Below, piece by piece: positions 18,214-27,157 of a DNA stretch of 64,000 bases. A model generated the notes under the pieces. The model searched no databases. It was not told the origin of the DNA and was given only the letters and a program-made list of their open reading frames with translations. The first letter of the stretch is position 1, and each line of letters opens with the position of its first letter. Source of the stretch: Gammaproteobacteria bacterium (GTDB lineage Bacteria > Pseudomonadota > Gammaproteobacteria > DSM-16500). The DNA is taken from positions 1-64,000 of the forward strand of contig JARLJO010000004.1 of NCBI GenBank assembly GCA_031291175.1. The letters run 5' to 3'. A program made the translations under genes and the position numbers.

Positions 18214-19593
18214 TTACGTTGCTTCAATATCATGCGGAAGCAGACGTCGATTAGGACGAAAATATGTTATTGGAGACTGCTCCAGTAAATCAGAAAATTT
18301 TTCCATGTATATGCAAGCATAACGATCTACTTGATAAGCAAAATACGTTTCTTCAGCACCAGCACGAAATACACGCCCCCAGTGAATATTATAGAAAGTT
18401 TGTTCTTCATGCAAATACGCTGTAATTTCACTATCAAGAGCTGATATTTTGTTTTGCAGCTCTGCAATGTGTTGGTCATATTCTTTAGAATCTTCATCAA
18501 TGCTTTGCATATAACGATCAATATATTGCTGTTCCAACATTTTTTTTATATTCATTGCCTTGAAGATTTTGTTTTCAATGGGGTAGGCTTTTTTTTGTGA
18601 CGCAATTTCTTCACCTAATTCTTCAACAACAAGAGCGGTACGCCAATTGCAATCTTTTTTCAGTCTTAAAATATCTCCATAAATGTGATCACCAATATAG
18701 AGAATTTCATCGCCATTAATGTTGAGATCTTCTGTGAACTTTCGCGCATTGCCACCTTGGTACACGCCGGGGGCGATGGGCCCATAGATATTAGACATTC
18801 TGCCGTCCTTGGGGTCTACGGCTAGAAATTTTAAATTGTCATAAAAAAAACGGGGTTTGTTAGCATAAGTAATAACAAATTCAAACAAGCTTCTCCAGCT
18901 TTCGCCTTCTTTTAAAAAAGGATCAATTGTGTATTTTAATAAAAGATTCGTGTAATTATATTGTGAGTTAGTGAGCAGAAAAATCTTTTTGCCGTAGCGA
19001 ATATATTTATTTAGTCCATCCACTACCGCTTTTTCCTGTAGAACATACTCTTCCATGTGCTTTACAATATACTCTTTCAGAGTGCCGTCTTCATGGACTT
19101 TATTGACACTATCTAAAACATCGGCAGCGATTTTACTGTAGGTAGGCAAATCATTGGGCCTTTGGTCTTTGAGATCAACAAGCTGACCGTACAATACACA
19201 AAATGCAATTGAAAATGAGGTATCTATTGCAATGTAATTGGGATCTTTCAAATCTACATATATGCTACGATAAATTTTTTTCTGATCTGTAAAGCTGATT
19301 TCTTGGGTGCCATGATAACTTTTTCGTATGGCAGCGTAACGGCTAAGCTTTAGAATATTGCCATTTTTACTATCGATGATTAAACCTCGAATGGCATCGG
19401 AAAAATGGAATTGTAACTTTTTTAATTCAGTAGGATAATTTTTATCTTTAATCAAATTTTCCACGACCATTGCATACACTAAGGTTTCAAAGTTTTTGAT
19501 ATTGTAACGTATTAACGTATGATCCATGTCCAAACCAATGTACTTGATTTTTTTCAGGTTCAAAATGCGATTTACAAAAACTTTTTGGTGCAT
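18214..19593 (-). CDS. HAD-family cytosolic purine 5'-nucleotidase
   Basis: This encodes 459 residues of the HAD-IG 5'-nucleotidase family (cN-II type), which dephosphorylates IMP/GMP in the cytosol. The catalytic DxDxT motif is at residues 20-26 (KYIGLDMDHTLIRY). The second HAD motif with Thr/Ser is in KKIFLLTNSQYNYTN, and the acidic motif is in GDEILYIGDHIYGDILRLKK. A helical coiled segment at about 380-410 matches the eukaryote-like C-terminal part. A protein of the same family and size occurs in Legionella pneumophila. It stands alone. Confidence 0.93.
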   Translation of the reverse strand: MHQKVFVNRILNLKKIKYIGLDMDHTLIRYNIKNFETLVYAMVVENLIKDKNYPTELKKLQFHFSDAIRGLIIDSKNGNILKLSRYAAIRKSYHGTQEISFTDQKKIYRSIYVDLKDPNYIAIDTSFSIAFCVLYGQLVDLKDQRPNDLPTYSKIAADVLDSVNKVHEDGTLKEYIVKHMEEYVLQEKAVVDGLNKYIRYGKKIFLLTNSQYNYTNLLLKYTIDPFLKEGESWRSLFEFVITYANKPRFFYDNLKFLAVDPKDGRMSNIYGPIAPGVYQGGNARKFTEDLNINGDEILYIGDHIYGDILRLKKDCNWRTALVVEELGEEIASQKKAYPIENKIFKAMNIKKMLEQQYIDRYMQSIDEDSKEYDQHIAELQNKISALDSEITAYLHEEQTFYNIHWGRVFRAGAEETYFAYQVDRYACIYMEKFSDLLEQSPITYFRPNRRLLPHDIEAT

Positions 19594-20283
19594 AGTTTTT
19601 CCTCAAAATTTAAAAAATTCCGAACCTTAAATTGACTAGGTTCTATCAGGTCAGTATGTATTGGTGCACATCAATGGTAAAGCCTATATTGAACGATATC
19701 ATATCAAAACTCATTTAAATTATGACGGATGAACCCGATGAAGCTTATTGATTCAGGATCTCATGTTGAAATGTTGTCAGAGTATTGATGCAGAAATCAG
19801 CTCAACAAACTCAGGAAAAATTTTAACCTGTCACGATATATTGGTTCTAAAAATAGATAATGTGGAATGTTAGCTGAATTTGAGTATGTTTAGTATTAGG
19901 CATTGACACAAAATGCATTGCAAAGGAGAATTATGTTACAGAAAACGATCATTCACTAAATGTGACTAAACCCTATTGACGCATAGCACCTAAAATCCGT
20001 CGTACGGCGGCTTGTCCGCATAAGCGCTAACCTAAGCCGCTTCCCCCTTTAAAAAAGGGGGATTGAGGGGAATTTGTATAAAATGACCTTCTGTTTTTGG
20101 TCAACATTGACAAAACAATTTGATATAAATCCCTCCTAACCTCCCTTTTTCAAAGGGAGGGACTCTTAGGTTAGCGCTTACGCGGACAAGCCGCAGTACG
20201 GCGTCTGGGAACTTATGGGTAATGATATGGCTGGCAGTATTTCAGCTTATAACACACTTTATATTTATAAAATGGATTTTTAG
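19594..20283. other. Intergenic with composite inverted repeat
   Basis: About 690 bases. The first 400 show no gene. The remainder is the composite inverted repeat at 20001-20203 and the spacer before the small hydrophobic frame. Confidence 0.5.
20001..20203. repeat. Composite inverted repeat, about 85-bp arms
   Basis: The left arm (20001-20088) and right arm (20120-20203) are imperfect reverse complements. Outermost is GCGGCTTGTCCGC plus TAAGCGCTAACCTAAG (one mismatch in about 30 bases). The inner part of each arm is itself a hairpin around AAAAA with CCCCC/GGGGG stems followed by GATTGAGGGG or its variant. No transposase is present. Confidence 0.85.
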
Positions 20284-20416
20284 TATGACAGTATTGCTTG
20301 CCCTTCTTGCTTTTCTTGCTTTTCTTGCTTTTCTTGCTTTTCTTGCTCCTCTTGCTCTTAGTTATATTAATAATGCAATACTTTCATTGCTGTCGATTCC
20401 AATTTCTCAAAACTAA
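20284..20416 (+). CDS. Possible small hydrophobic peptide with LAF repeats
   Basis: A 43-residue frame reads MTVLLALLAFLAFLAFLAF and continues to a polar end, stopping 13 bases before the chitinase-like gene. It could be one membrane span. The Leu-Ala-Phe repeat is encoded by 9-bp tandem units. The ribosome-binding site is weak, so it may be only a repeat tract in the leader of the next gene. Confidence 0.3.
20304..20339. repeat. 9-bp tandem repeat, four exact copies
   Basis: TTCTTGCTT occurs four times in exact tandem, with one or two degenerate units on each side (about 20295-20357). It lies 90-125 bases before the start of the chitinase-like gene. Confidence 0.9.
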
Positions 20417-20429
20417 TTAATGAGGTTAT

Positions 20430-21686
20430 ATGAAAAGGCGTACTAATATCTTATTTGCCTTATGTGCTGCCATGTTCACGCCCGTTTACGCGGCATCTGT
20501 TTTAGACGTGATGCCAAGCAGCACCAGTCCGGTTGCCATCTCTGCAACAGGGGGTTCTTATTTAACTTTTACCGTTAAAAATAATACGGCAAAGACAATT
20601 AAAGCGCTTTCCGTGGATCCAGGCTTTGGGGGTTTAGGGAATTTTTTAAACCTTAGCTTAAGCAATAATCAATGTAGCAATCTGTCTCTTTCTCCTTATG
20701 CAAGCTGTTCGTTCACTGTATCCGTGAAAGGCATCAATCAAACCGCAACAGCCACCTTAATGCCGCGTGTTTGTGGCTTTAACGGCGTAGTTTGCTCGGT
20801 TCCCGTCTTGAATAATCGTGTAACGGTAATCGCTAGCCGTAGTATGCCGAGTAGCAATTTCCCCAAACCTTATGCAGGCACTTTTTATCCTTTGTATAAT
20901 TCTGGCGTGAACCAGTGGATTACACCGGATGTCTCTATGCCGTTCGATAAAGTCAGTGCTATTTTTGCGTCTTTTGCTCATACCTATCAGCAAGGAAATG
21001 GTGCTGTCTTTTCTTTCGAAAGAAGTCAAGTGGATGAGCCTGCACGCTTAGCTTTATTGTCACAAGTGGCGCGTGGGGTAAACCCTTCTATTAAAATTTT
21101 GATTTCACTAGGCTGGGGTCATAACGATTGGGGTTATATTAATGACGATTATATCAATCATGCTAATATTTTTGTACCCAGTGTAATACAGTTTATTCGT
21201 AACAATCATCTTGATGGTCTTGATATTGATAATGAAAATATTGGCGGAACGTCCGGCAGCATATCTCAGGCTAATTTTGACGGCGTTATTGCTAATTTAA
21301 GAAACGCATTGAATTATGCTTCATTACAAGATGGGAAGCCTTATTATTTAACCGTTACGCCAGCAGGTGATAGCCAGCAACCAGGCGGTATTGTCGACAC
21401 ACAAGTTGACGCGCAAAATGCCAGTAGTTTTGATTTGGTCAACATCCAAAGTTATTTTGACAATGGCGAAAATTTTGCAGTGAATTTCTATCAAGGGCTG
21501 CTTGCGATTGGCTATCCAATGAGCCAAATCGCTAATGGTATTAATACTGAAGGTTGCGAGCCTGATCTTCCACAACCTTTTATCGGTTTAGCAGGGTTAT
21601 TCAACTGGACGATGTCTGCTGATAGTGCATGCAATAATTTCGAATATACAAAAGAAATTGCCGAGCTGGTTGGCTACCCTAAATAA
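20430..21686 (+). CDS. Exported GH18 chitinase-like glycosidase
   Basis: This encodes 418 residues. A signal peptide (MKRRTNILFALCAAMFTPVYA) is followed by an Ig-like domain at about 22-135 with conserved Cys pairs. From about 150 a GH18 TIM barrel follows: the strand motif IKILISLGWG, then the catalytic sequence LDGLDIDNENIGG, which fits DxxDxDxE with Glu as the proton donor, and the late strand motif FDLVNIQSYFDNG. Chitin, chitosan or peptidoglycan-like glycans are possible substrates. It is probably secreted. GAGG precedes the ATG. The 9-bp tandem repeat lies in its leader. Confidence 0.88.
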   Translation: MKRRTNILFALCAAMFTPVYAASVLDVMPSSTSPVAISATGGSYLTFTVKNNTAKTIKALSVDPGFGGLGNFLNLSLSNNQCSNLSLSPYASCSFTVSVKGINQTATATLMPRVCGFNGVVCSVPVLNNRVTVIASRSMPSSNFPKPYAGTFYPLYNSGVNQWITPDVSMPFDKVSAIFASFAHTYQQGNGAVFSFERSQVDEPARLALLSQVARGVNPSIKILISLGWGHNDWGYINDDYINHANIFVPSVIQFIRNNHLDGLDIDNENIGGTSGSISQANFDGVIANLRNALNYASLQDGKPYYLTVTPAGDSQQPGGIVDTQVDAQNASSFDLVNIQSYFDNGENFAVNFYQGLLAIGYPMSQIANGINTEGCEPDLPQPFIGLAGLFNWTMSADSACNNFEYTKEIAELVGYPK

Positions 21687-21841
21687 AGCGTAACAATGCA
21701 CAGAAAAAGTGATCTGAGATAATATTTAATCGTTATTATTTGCCGATAATCTTTTTTTTGTCTAATAGGTGTTCTATCTTGTGAAAGCAGTAGTTGAATA
21801 AGTTAAAATAGCAGTACTTGCTATGCCCATGGAGGTGAATA

Positions 21842-23641
21842 GTGCGTGTGACATCCCGTTTTCGGTTGATTATCATTTTGCTATTGGGATTGCTCGAACT
21901 GCTATTACTGGTTTCTTCTCTTTATGATAATAGTGTGCCTATTGGCCAATATGGGTTTCTCATTGAGGGAGATGGTGTAACCATCTCTGAGGTTGAGCCG
22001 TATAAATCCGCAGCACTGGCGGGCATTCAACCTGGCGACAGGATTGTTTATAAATCACTTTCGTTATTTGGTCGTCATATCTTAACTTTTAAAGAACCTG
22101 TCTCAGCAGATGCTCCTCTTACCTTTCAACTGGATCATAAAGGTCAGTTACGGACAGTCACTCTCAATGCACAACCCATGCCAATCGCCTTTATTCGGCT
22201 AAATACTATTGTCTCTGCACTATCAGGATTTGTATTTGGCATTATTGGCTTGATGCTGGTAATGTTTCGTCCTAGCAGAATGACATGGGCATTTGCCTTT
22301 ATCGCGCCAGAAATACTGTTACCGTCGTATTTTCCTCTCTTGGCGCAGCACTCAGACAGTATTGCTGGTGCAGGCTATGATATTGTCATCTCGATGATTT
22401 ATGCCATTCAAATCACAAGTATGCTGATTTTTGCTAGTCGTTTTCCAGATGATAAACCTCATGGTTTGACTGCTATTGTGGATTCATTTGCTATTCCGGT
22501 GGGTGTGATTATTGCCGTAATGTATTTTTACGTGACACTGACACTGAGGTTTACTACTTTTCAACTACCCTATTGGGAAATCATTTCTGAATTGACTTCA
22601 TTGCTGCCCAGTTTGGCAGCACTTATCGCCATGATTTCAACTTATATAACCACTCAAGGCAGTACGAGATCACGACTTGCTCCCGTCATTGGCAGTTTTA
22701 TTTTATTGATTACATTGGGAGTGATGCAACAAATCGCTCCCGATTTTAGCAGCAGTTATGTTGTCTTATTTACTGTCTTTATTTTAAATGCGGCGGCGCC
22801 TGCGCTGGTAGCTGTCACTGTTGCTTACGGTGTTATCCGTCATCGCGTGATGGACATTGATTTTATCCTGGAACGCACATTGGTTTATTCTGTTTTAACC
22901 ACATTTGTCATTGCCAGTTTTGCTATCATAGAATTTTTCGTCGGAAAATTATTCGAAGGCGATCTGGCTACCATAATACAAATGGCAGCAGCGGTGAGCG
23001 TGGGTTTATCAATAGACTATATACACACCAAAATGGAGCACTTTATCAAAGTGTTCTTTTTTCGCCGCCGTTATGCAGCAAGAAAACGATTAAATAAGTC
23101 AGCCCAAATAGTGCAACATGCCACTTCTCTGAATTTAATTGATGATATGTTGGTTGTGGATCCTGTTGAAGCGCTTGATCTTGCCTCTGCCGCCGTCTTC
23201 CGGCACAAAAATGATGGTTATGAAAGAGTAGCAGCACAAGGATGGGATGAGGAAACAACAACCCAATTGCAAGAAGATGATTATCTCATTACAAGATTGC
23301 GAGCAGAAATGCGAGCGATCAGAATGATGAATGTGCATTGGAAAATCAATCATTTGCCTGATGGCTTGGCTCGGCCTATTTATATTATACCCGTGTTCAC
23401 TGGCCATCAGCTTGAAGCAATCTTATTCTACAGCGGACACCGTACCGGCGAAGACATTGATTATGATGAACGCAAAAGCTTACAAGGTCTGGCGCGCAAT
23501 GCAGCGCTAGCCTATGGCTATCTCTCCGAAGCACAATTGCATCATCAGCTTGATGCGCTTAAAACTCAGGTTAGAGCATTAGAAAAAGCTGGCAAACAAC
23601 TTGAAAACATCATACTGAAAGGCCTAGAAGGCCAGTCTTAA
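21842..23641 (+). CDS. PDZ-multispan membrane-GAF sensor-like protein
   Basis: This encodes 599 residues from a GTG start with GGAGGTG upstream. One N-terminal membrane anchor (FRLIIILLLGLLELLLLV) leads into a periplasmic PDZ-like domain at about 40-115 (ISEVEPYKSAALAGIQPGDRI, key residues Gly-Asp-Arg). About eight membrane spans follow up to residue 395. Then comes a cytoplasmic GAF-like region at about 420-560 and a short C-terminal coiled coil (LDALKTQVRALEKAGKQLEN). There is no kinase, GGDEF or HTH domain, so it should signal through a partner or be a kinase-less relative. Its downstream neighbour is a small exported protein. Confidence 0.75.
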   Translation: MRVTSRFRLIIILLLGLLELLLLVSSLYDNSVPIGQYGFLIEGDGVTISEVEPYKSAALAGIQPGDRIVYKSLSLFGRHILTFKEPVSADAPLTFQLDHKGQLRTVTLNAQPMPIAFIRLNTIVSALSGFVFGIIGLMLVMFRPSRMTWAFAFIAPEILLPSYFPLLAQHSDSIAGAGYDIVISMIYAIQITSMLIFASRFPDDKPHGLTAIVDSFAIPVGVIIAVMYFYVTLTLRFTTFQLPYWEIISELTSLLPSLAALIAMISTYITTQGSTRSRLAPVIGSFILLITLGVMQQIAPDFSSSYVVLFTVFILNAAAPALVAVTVAYGVIRHRVMDIDFILERTLVYSVLTTFVIASFAIIEFFVGKLFEGDLATIIQMAAAVSVGLSIDYIHTKMEHFIKVFFFRRRYAARKRLNKSAQIVQHATSLNLIDDMLVVDPVEALDLASAAVFRHKNDGYERVAAQGWDEETTTQLQEDDYLITRLRAEMRAIRMMNVHWKINHLPDGLARPIYIIPVFTGHQLEAILFYSGHRTGEDIDYDERKSLQGLARNAALAYGYLSEAQLHHQLDALKTQVRALEKAGKQLENIILKGLEGQS

Positions 23642-23691
23642 TCCCTGTAGCAAGTCATTAAATGATCTTAACCATGCTTTTTGGAGGAATG

Positions 23692-24255
23692 ATGAAGCGC
23701 TGTCTTGTTTTTTTTATCTGTTTTGTCTCGGCCAACTGTTTTGCTAATATCCCCGCGTCATTAAAAAATGGTAATGCGAGTTACCAGCAAGTATTAAATT
23801 GGTCGAAAGAAAAATTCATTCAAGAAGCGAAAGGGGATTATAACGGTGAAGAAATACAAAACAGGCTTAAGGACTTTCCTGTTACCGTAAAAGATAGTTG
23901 CGGCACACTCAAACTGTTATTTATTAAAAACACGCCGCAATGCGGTAATGTGAATTGCAAATATCTTGTTTTTAGCGAAGTCCATTCCAGCTATCGCTAT
24001 CTCAGTGAAATGAGCTTTGCTAGTGAACGGTTATTTTGTTATCCCGCCTCAAACAATTTTTATCTTGTGACCAGTGAACATGAGACTAATGCGAGCAGCC
24101 TCTTTGCGCTCTATGATATTGTTCAAAATACACTGGTGCGTAAGGCAGAAAAGGAGATTGATTATACTCAAAAAGCGCAGGCGGGGTTTGCTGATGGGTT
24201 GTGGGATAAGAAGATTAGTGAATCTTCTTTACTGCGTGGGTTTAAGGTGAAGTGA
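23692..24255 (+). CDS. Exported hypothetical protein
   Basis: About 187 residues. The start at 23692 is preferred over 23662 and 23689 because GGAGG lies four bases upstream. A signal peptide (MKRCLVFFICFVSANCFA) is followed by a mature domain with Cys in DSCGTLKLLF and PQCGNVNCKYLVF, probably disulfide-linked. I do not recognise the family. It lies 50 bases after the PDZ-GAF gene and may be in the same transcript. A terminator-like repeat follows at once. Confidence 0.7.
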   Translation: MKRCLVFFICFVSANCFANIPASLKNGNASYQQVLNWSKEKFIQEAKGDYNGEEIQNRLKDFPVTVKDSCGTLKLLFIKNTPQCGNVNCKYLVFSEVHSSYRYLSEMSFASERLFCYPASNNFYLVTSEHETNASSLFALYDIVQNTLVRKAEKEIDYTQKAQAGFADGLWDKKISESSLLRGFKVK

Positions 24256-24261
24256 GGTTAA

Positions 24262-24326
24262 TTGACTGGGGTCCTACCATGCCACTCCGTTTTTTTAAAA
24301 TTCACTCCACTTCGTGGGAGTGAATG
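24262..24326 (+). repeat. GACTGGGGTCCT terminator-like family, short copy
   Basis: The left box TTGACTGGGGTCCT and the right box ATGCCACTCCGTTTTTTT are almost adjacent, since the variable stem is missing. They are followed by the hairpin ATTCACTCC/GGAGTGAAT. It sits just after the + gene and also ends against the stop of the minus-strand barrel gene, so it probably terminates both. Confidence 0.8.
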
Positions 24327-24329
24327 ATT

Positions 24330-25076
24330 TTAGAAAGATGTTTTTAATGAGAATACGAGGGCTTGCATATTGATGTTTGATACGCCTAAATGGCCGTTGG
24401 AAGTCATTCCTGAAAAGTTAGTCAGGCGTCCTTTTCCAAAATTCATGTACCGATAATCTAAAGATAACAAATAATCAATTTTGTTTTTTTCATCGTGAAA
24501 AATAGCGTGTTGTATACCTATTCCCACTTCATAGGCAAATGCAGAGCGCACATGACTTTTATAAAATGGCGCAGGTGAAGCAGAAGAAGCTGGATCACTG
24601 GGTGCTTCACTGTAATTCGCTAATCTATTCCAGGCAGATCCAACACCCGCTAAAAGATAAGGCTGCCAGGCATAATAGGTATAGATTAAACGAGGCTCCA
24701 GTAACAAAGAGGTGGATTGCACATTAAAATGATAATTCAGCGTATCAAAATTTCCACCGTTCACAAATGGGAGTTCAGTGCCTCTGACGCTACCAAGATC
24801 CGTATAATATGCCGATACACCAAGGGATAAATTAAGAGGACGGTGATCTATATTCTCAAAGGTATGACCCAAACCAAGTCCATAAAAAGGAGCGACTGTG
24901 TGATGGGAATGAGATTGATAATAGTTATTAACAACGTCATTGATCTGAACAGATGAGTTATTTGATAGATTTGCAAATGCGGCACCACCAGATAAATTAA
25001 AATCAACCTTGTTGGCATAGCAAGAAAAACTGAATACTGATAATAATGAAGCGATGACCGTCTGTGTAATTTTCAC
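24330..25076 (-). CDS. Outer-membrane beta-barrel protein
   Basis: This encodes 248 residues from a GTG start with AGGGA seven bases upstream. A longer ATG start at 25115 would put 13 residues before the signal peptide and is less likely. The signal peptide is VKITQTVIASLLSVFSFSCYA. The mature part has alternating hydrophobic strands typical of an eight-strand OmpA/opacity-like barrel (PYLLAGVGSAWNRLANYSEA; LLSLDYRYMNFGKG) and ends in Phe (LKTSF). It is a surface protein of unknown role. Confidence 0.8.
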   Translation of the reverse strand: MKITQTVIASLLSVFSFSCYANKVDFNLSGGAAFANLSNNSSVQINDVVNNYYQSHSHHTVAPFYGLGLGHTFENIDHRPLNLSLGVSAYYTDLGSVRGTELPFVNGGNFDTLNYHFNVQSTSLLLEPRLIYTYYAWQPYLLAGVGSAWNRLANYSEAPSDPASSASPAPFYKSHVRSAFAYEVGIGIQHAIFHDEKNKIDYLLSLDYRYMNFGKGRLTNFSGMTSNGHLGVSNINMQALVFSLKTSF

Positions 25077-25112
25077 AATAATATCCCTATTCAAATCGCG
25101 AATGATTAATCC

Positions 25113-25162
25113 CATTCACTTTCACAAAGTGAAAGTGACACAAAAAAACGGGGTGGCAGGAT
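25113..25162 (-). repeat. Terminator-like repeat family, right-end fragment
   Basis: Read on the minus strand, CCTGCCACCCCGTTTTTTTG is followed by a hairpin CACTTTCACTTTGTGAAAGTG. These match the right box and end hairpin of the family. The left box is absent. It lies upstream of the barrel gene. Confidence 0.75.
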
Positions 25163-25292
25163 AGGTAGTATTTTACGGGCGGAGCACAGCTCCCACGAAA
25201 AATATTTCCGCACCTTATCACATTTTTTATCAATTAAAAAGTTGCCAACCTCCTCACCACACGCCAATAACTACCTGATTAGAAGAGACATT

Positions 25293-25320
25293 TTGGACAC
25301 GGCTATTTTTGTGCTAAAAT
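25293..25320 (+). promoter_or_regulatory. Sigma-70-like promoter
   Basis: TTGGAC and TAAAAT are separated by 16 bases, 31 bases before the ATG of the 50-residue protein gene. Confidence 0.5.
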
Positions 25321-25351
25321 AAAACAATCTCGCCTATTGGAGAATAATGCT

Positions 25352-25504
25352 ATGGCAAAGCCCCCTGTGCTGGAACAACTTGAAAAGCTAAGTTCCGAAG
25401 ATATCTTAGAGGTCTTGATCACGGCTCTAAATCAAAATCTAAAAGAAGCAGAATTACAGTTACAAGAAAACGCTACCGACAACACACCTAAACGCAAACT
25501 TTAG
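25352..25504 (+). CDS. Small acidic hypothetical protein, 50 residues
   Basis: The frame encodes MAKPPVLEQLEKLSSEDILE and continues for 50 residues to DNTPKRKL. It is helical and soluble. GGAG lies upstream and a promoter-like site precedes it. The next gene starts 18 bases after its stop, so it is probably the first gene of a two-gene unit. The family is not recognised. Confidence 0.6.
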   Translation: MAKPPVLEQLEKLSSEDILEVLITALNQNLKEAELQLQENATDNTPKRKL

Positions 25505-25522
25505 CTTGCCAGGAAAGTGAAT

Positions 25523-26362
25523 ATGGATCAAACATCCAACAAGCGCTTTCTTACCAATGAAACAGGTGAAATTTATCAACTTGTCCGTTTAACTTATCCG
25601 ATAACCCATTTAAAAAAACTCATGCAAGCCTTAGGTCAACTCGCTTGCATCAGAGAAGAAATAAAGGGGCGCTTGTGGGCTTGGTATTGGGATCATGAGT
25701 GCGCCGATATGCGCTTTCAGTCAAATGATGGTTTTGAAAAAACCACAATGCATCCGATACGCCTAGCTACTTTAAGCATTAAAGAAAACCAACTTTATAT
25801 TCATCTTTCATCATTTAAACGCGCCTGCATGGCAGTGCCTTTTTTTCATCAAATCTTAAATCAAACCATTTCACACGCTGATTTTATCAATAAAATTTTT
25901 GCACCCGAAGAAACATTGCCAATCCATCTCAATAAGATATTTAAGAATGAAGAATTAAATCAATCCGCCTGTAAGCGTACGGATCTTTACGCTCAAATTG
26001 AAAAACAATACGAAGGTAATTTAACCACCCAAGAAGCTTTAGACATCATGAATGATGTAGTAAGAAATGAGAATAAATGGGAAATGCCTTACGTTGAGCG
26101 TTATATCTTCCAGTGGTTGCCAGAAGAAAATCCGCAAGTTATTTTTATGGCTTTTTATCTCTTTATGCGCAGTCGTGAATTAGTGGCGATGAAGAGTGCC
26201 GCTGGACAACCTCTTTATCGCTTAAGCGATGTCGTTAATGAAACGCTTGAGCAAGCCTTCGGTGCCAAGCTCCAGGATAAAAATCTTGCGCCGTTATTTT
26301 TCCGCGCACAGGCTTTATTTCAAGGGCATGTAAAACAAGGGACTATTAATATTTTTTGTTAA
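25523..26362 (+). CDS. Hypothetical protein
   Basis: This encodes 279 residues. ATG at 25523 is chosen over GTG at 25517 because AGGA lies eight bases before it. It is soluble with no signal peptide. The N-terminal half is mixed alpha/beta (GRLWAWYWDHECADMRF) and the C-terminal half is helical (VERYIFQWLPEENPQVIFMA). No domain is recognised. It follows the 50-residue protein gene by 18 bases. Confidence 0.7.
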   Translation: MDQTSNKRFLTNETGEIYQLVRLTYPITHLKKLMQALGQLACIREEIKGRLWAWYWDHECADMRFQSNDGFEKTTMHPIRLATLSIKENQLYIHLSSFKRACMAVPFFHQILNQTISHADFINKIFAPEETLPIHLNKIFKNEELNQSACKRTDLYAQIEKQYEGNLTTQEALDIMNDVVRNENKWEMPYVERYIFQWLPEENPQVIFMAFYLFMRSRELVAMKSAAGQPLYRLSDVVNETLEQAFGAKLQDKNLAPLFFRAQALFQGHVKQGTINIFC

Positions 26363-26500
26363 GCTCAAGATCGTTACGAATCAAATCAGCACCCTATTAT
26401 TACACCATACTAAAGTTACTAATTCATAATATCTACCCCCCTCATGCAACAACGCCCTTTGAAACAGGGGGAAGTGCCCTACTTCTGTAACGATAATAAA

Positions 26501-26833
26501 TTAAATAGGATCACGTACTTCTTTATTCCAAAGATATATTTTTAAATCAACGCGACCATTCAGAACAAGAATCCCTTCTCTCTCCAAAAGATTTTTTTGA
26601 AGAGAGTAAGCATGACTGAAAGCAGGAAAAGAAAGTTGTCCGTTTGATTTTATAACGCGTTGCCAGGGAAGTTTGTGACTTTTGGTGCAAGAGTGCAGCA
26701 ACCAACCTACTCCGCGAGCACCACGCGGTTTTCCCGCCAATTTCGCAATTAACCCATAAGTTGCAACTTTTCCTTTGGGGATAGCCTTAATAAGCGCAAG
26801 CACTTTTTTTGAAAATTCGGTTTGTGTGTCCAT
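26501..26833 (-). CDS. Alkyltransferase-like DNA repair protein (Atl)
   Basis: This encodes 110 residues of the MGMT-like winged-helix family. It has the family parts KVLALIKAIPKGKVATYG and PRGARGVGWLLHSC. At the active site the usual Pro-Cys-His-Arg is replaced by LPWQRVI, so there is no alkyl-accepting Cys. This is the Atl class, which binds O6-alkylguanine and flips it out to recruit nucleotide excision repair. It stands alone. Confidence 0.92.
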   Translation of the reverse strand: MDTQTEFSKKVLALIKAIPKGKVATYGLIAKLAGKPRGARGVGWLLHSCTKSHKLPWQRVIKSNGQLSFPAFSHAYSLQKNLLEREGILVLNGRVDLKIYLWNKEVRDPI

Positions 26834-27157
26834 TCAGAATTCCCGCTTTAGACCATTGGTGAAAATACGCATAATATAACTTTTGTAATCTTTTGTTTGT
26901 CGCCCTGCAGCTTGAGAGACGGATGTGGTGGATTTAACGATAATGGAAATACTTGAAATAACAAATCATCATTGAACATGCTTTGATCTCGCAGCTTACT
27001 TTTAATGACCACACATGCGTTGTGGTTGCTGGCCATCACTTTAGACTAATCCTAAACAAACCAAGAGCACTTTTTAACCTCATTTTTAAGGTAAAAATAA
27101 CCCCGATTTCAAATCAAATTAAAATCGGGGTTTGCCATCTTGAACTACATCTACTCT
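26834..27157. other. Intergenic, terminator only
   Basis: About 320 bases between two minus-strand genes. Apart from the terminator at 27094-27132 I see no gene. A 63-codon minus-strand frame at 26848-27039 has no ribosome-binding site and looks accidental. Confidence 0.5.
27094..27132 (-). terminator. Rho-independent terminator of the sedolisin gene
   Basis: The 11-bp arms AACCCCGATTT (27099-27109) and AAATCGGGGTT (27122-27132) are followed on the minus strand by ATTTTTA. It lies 25 bases past the stop. Confidence 0.85.

Noticed and set aside
26848-27039. 63-codon minus-strand frame
   Set aside because: No ribosome-binding site or family features, and no sign of coding composition.
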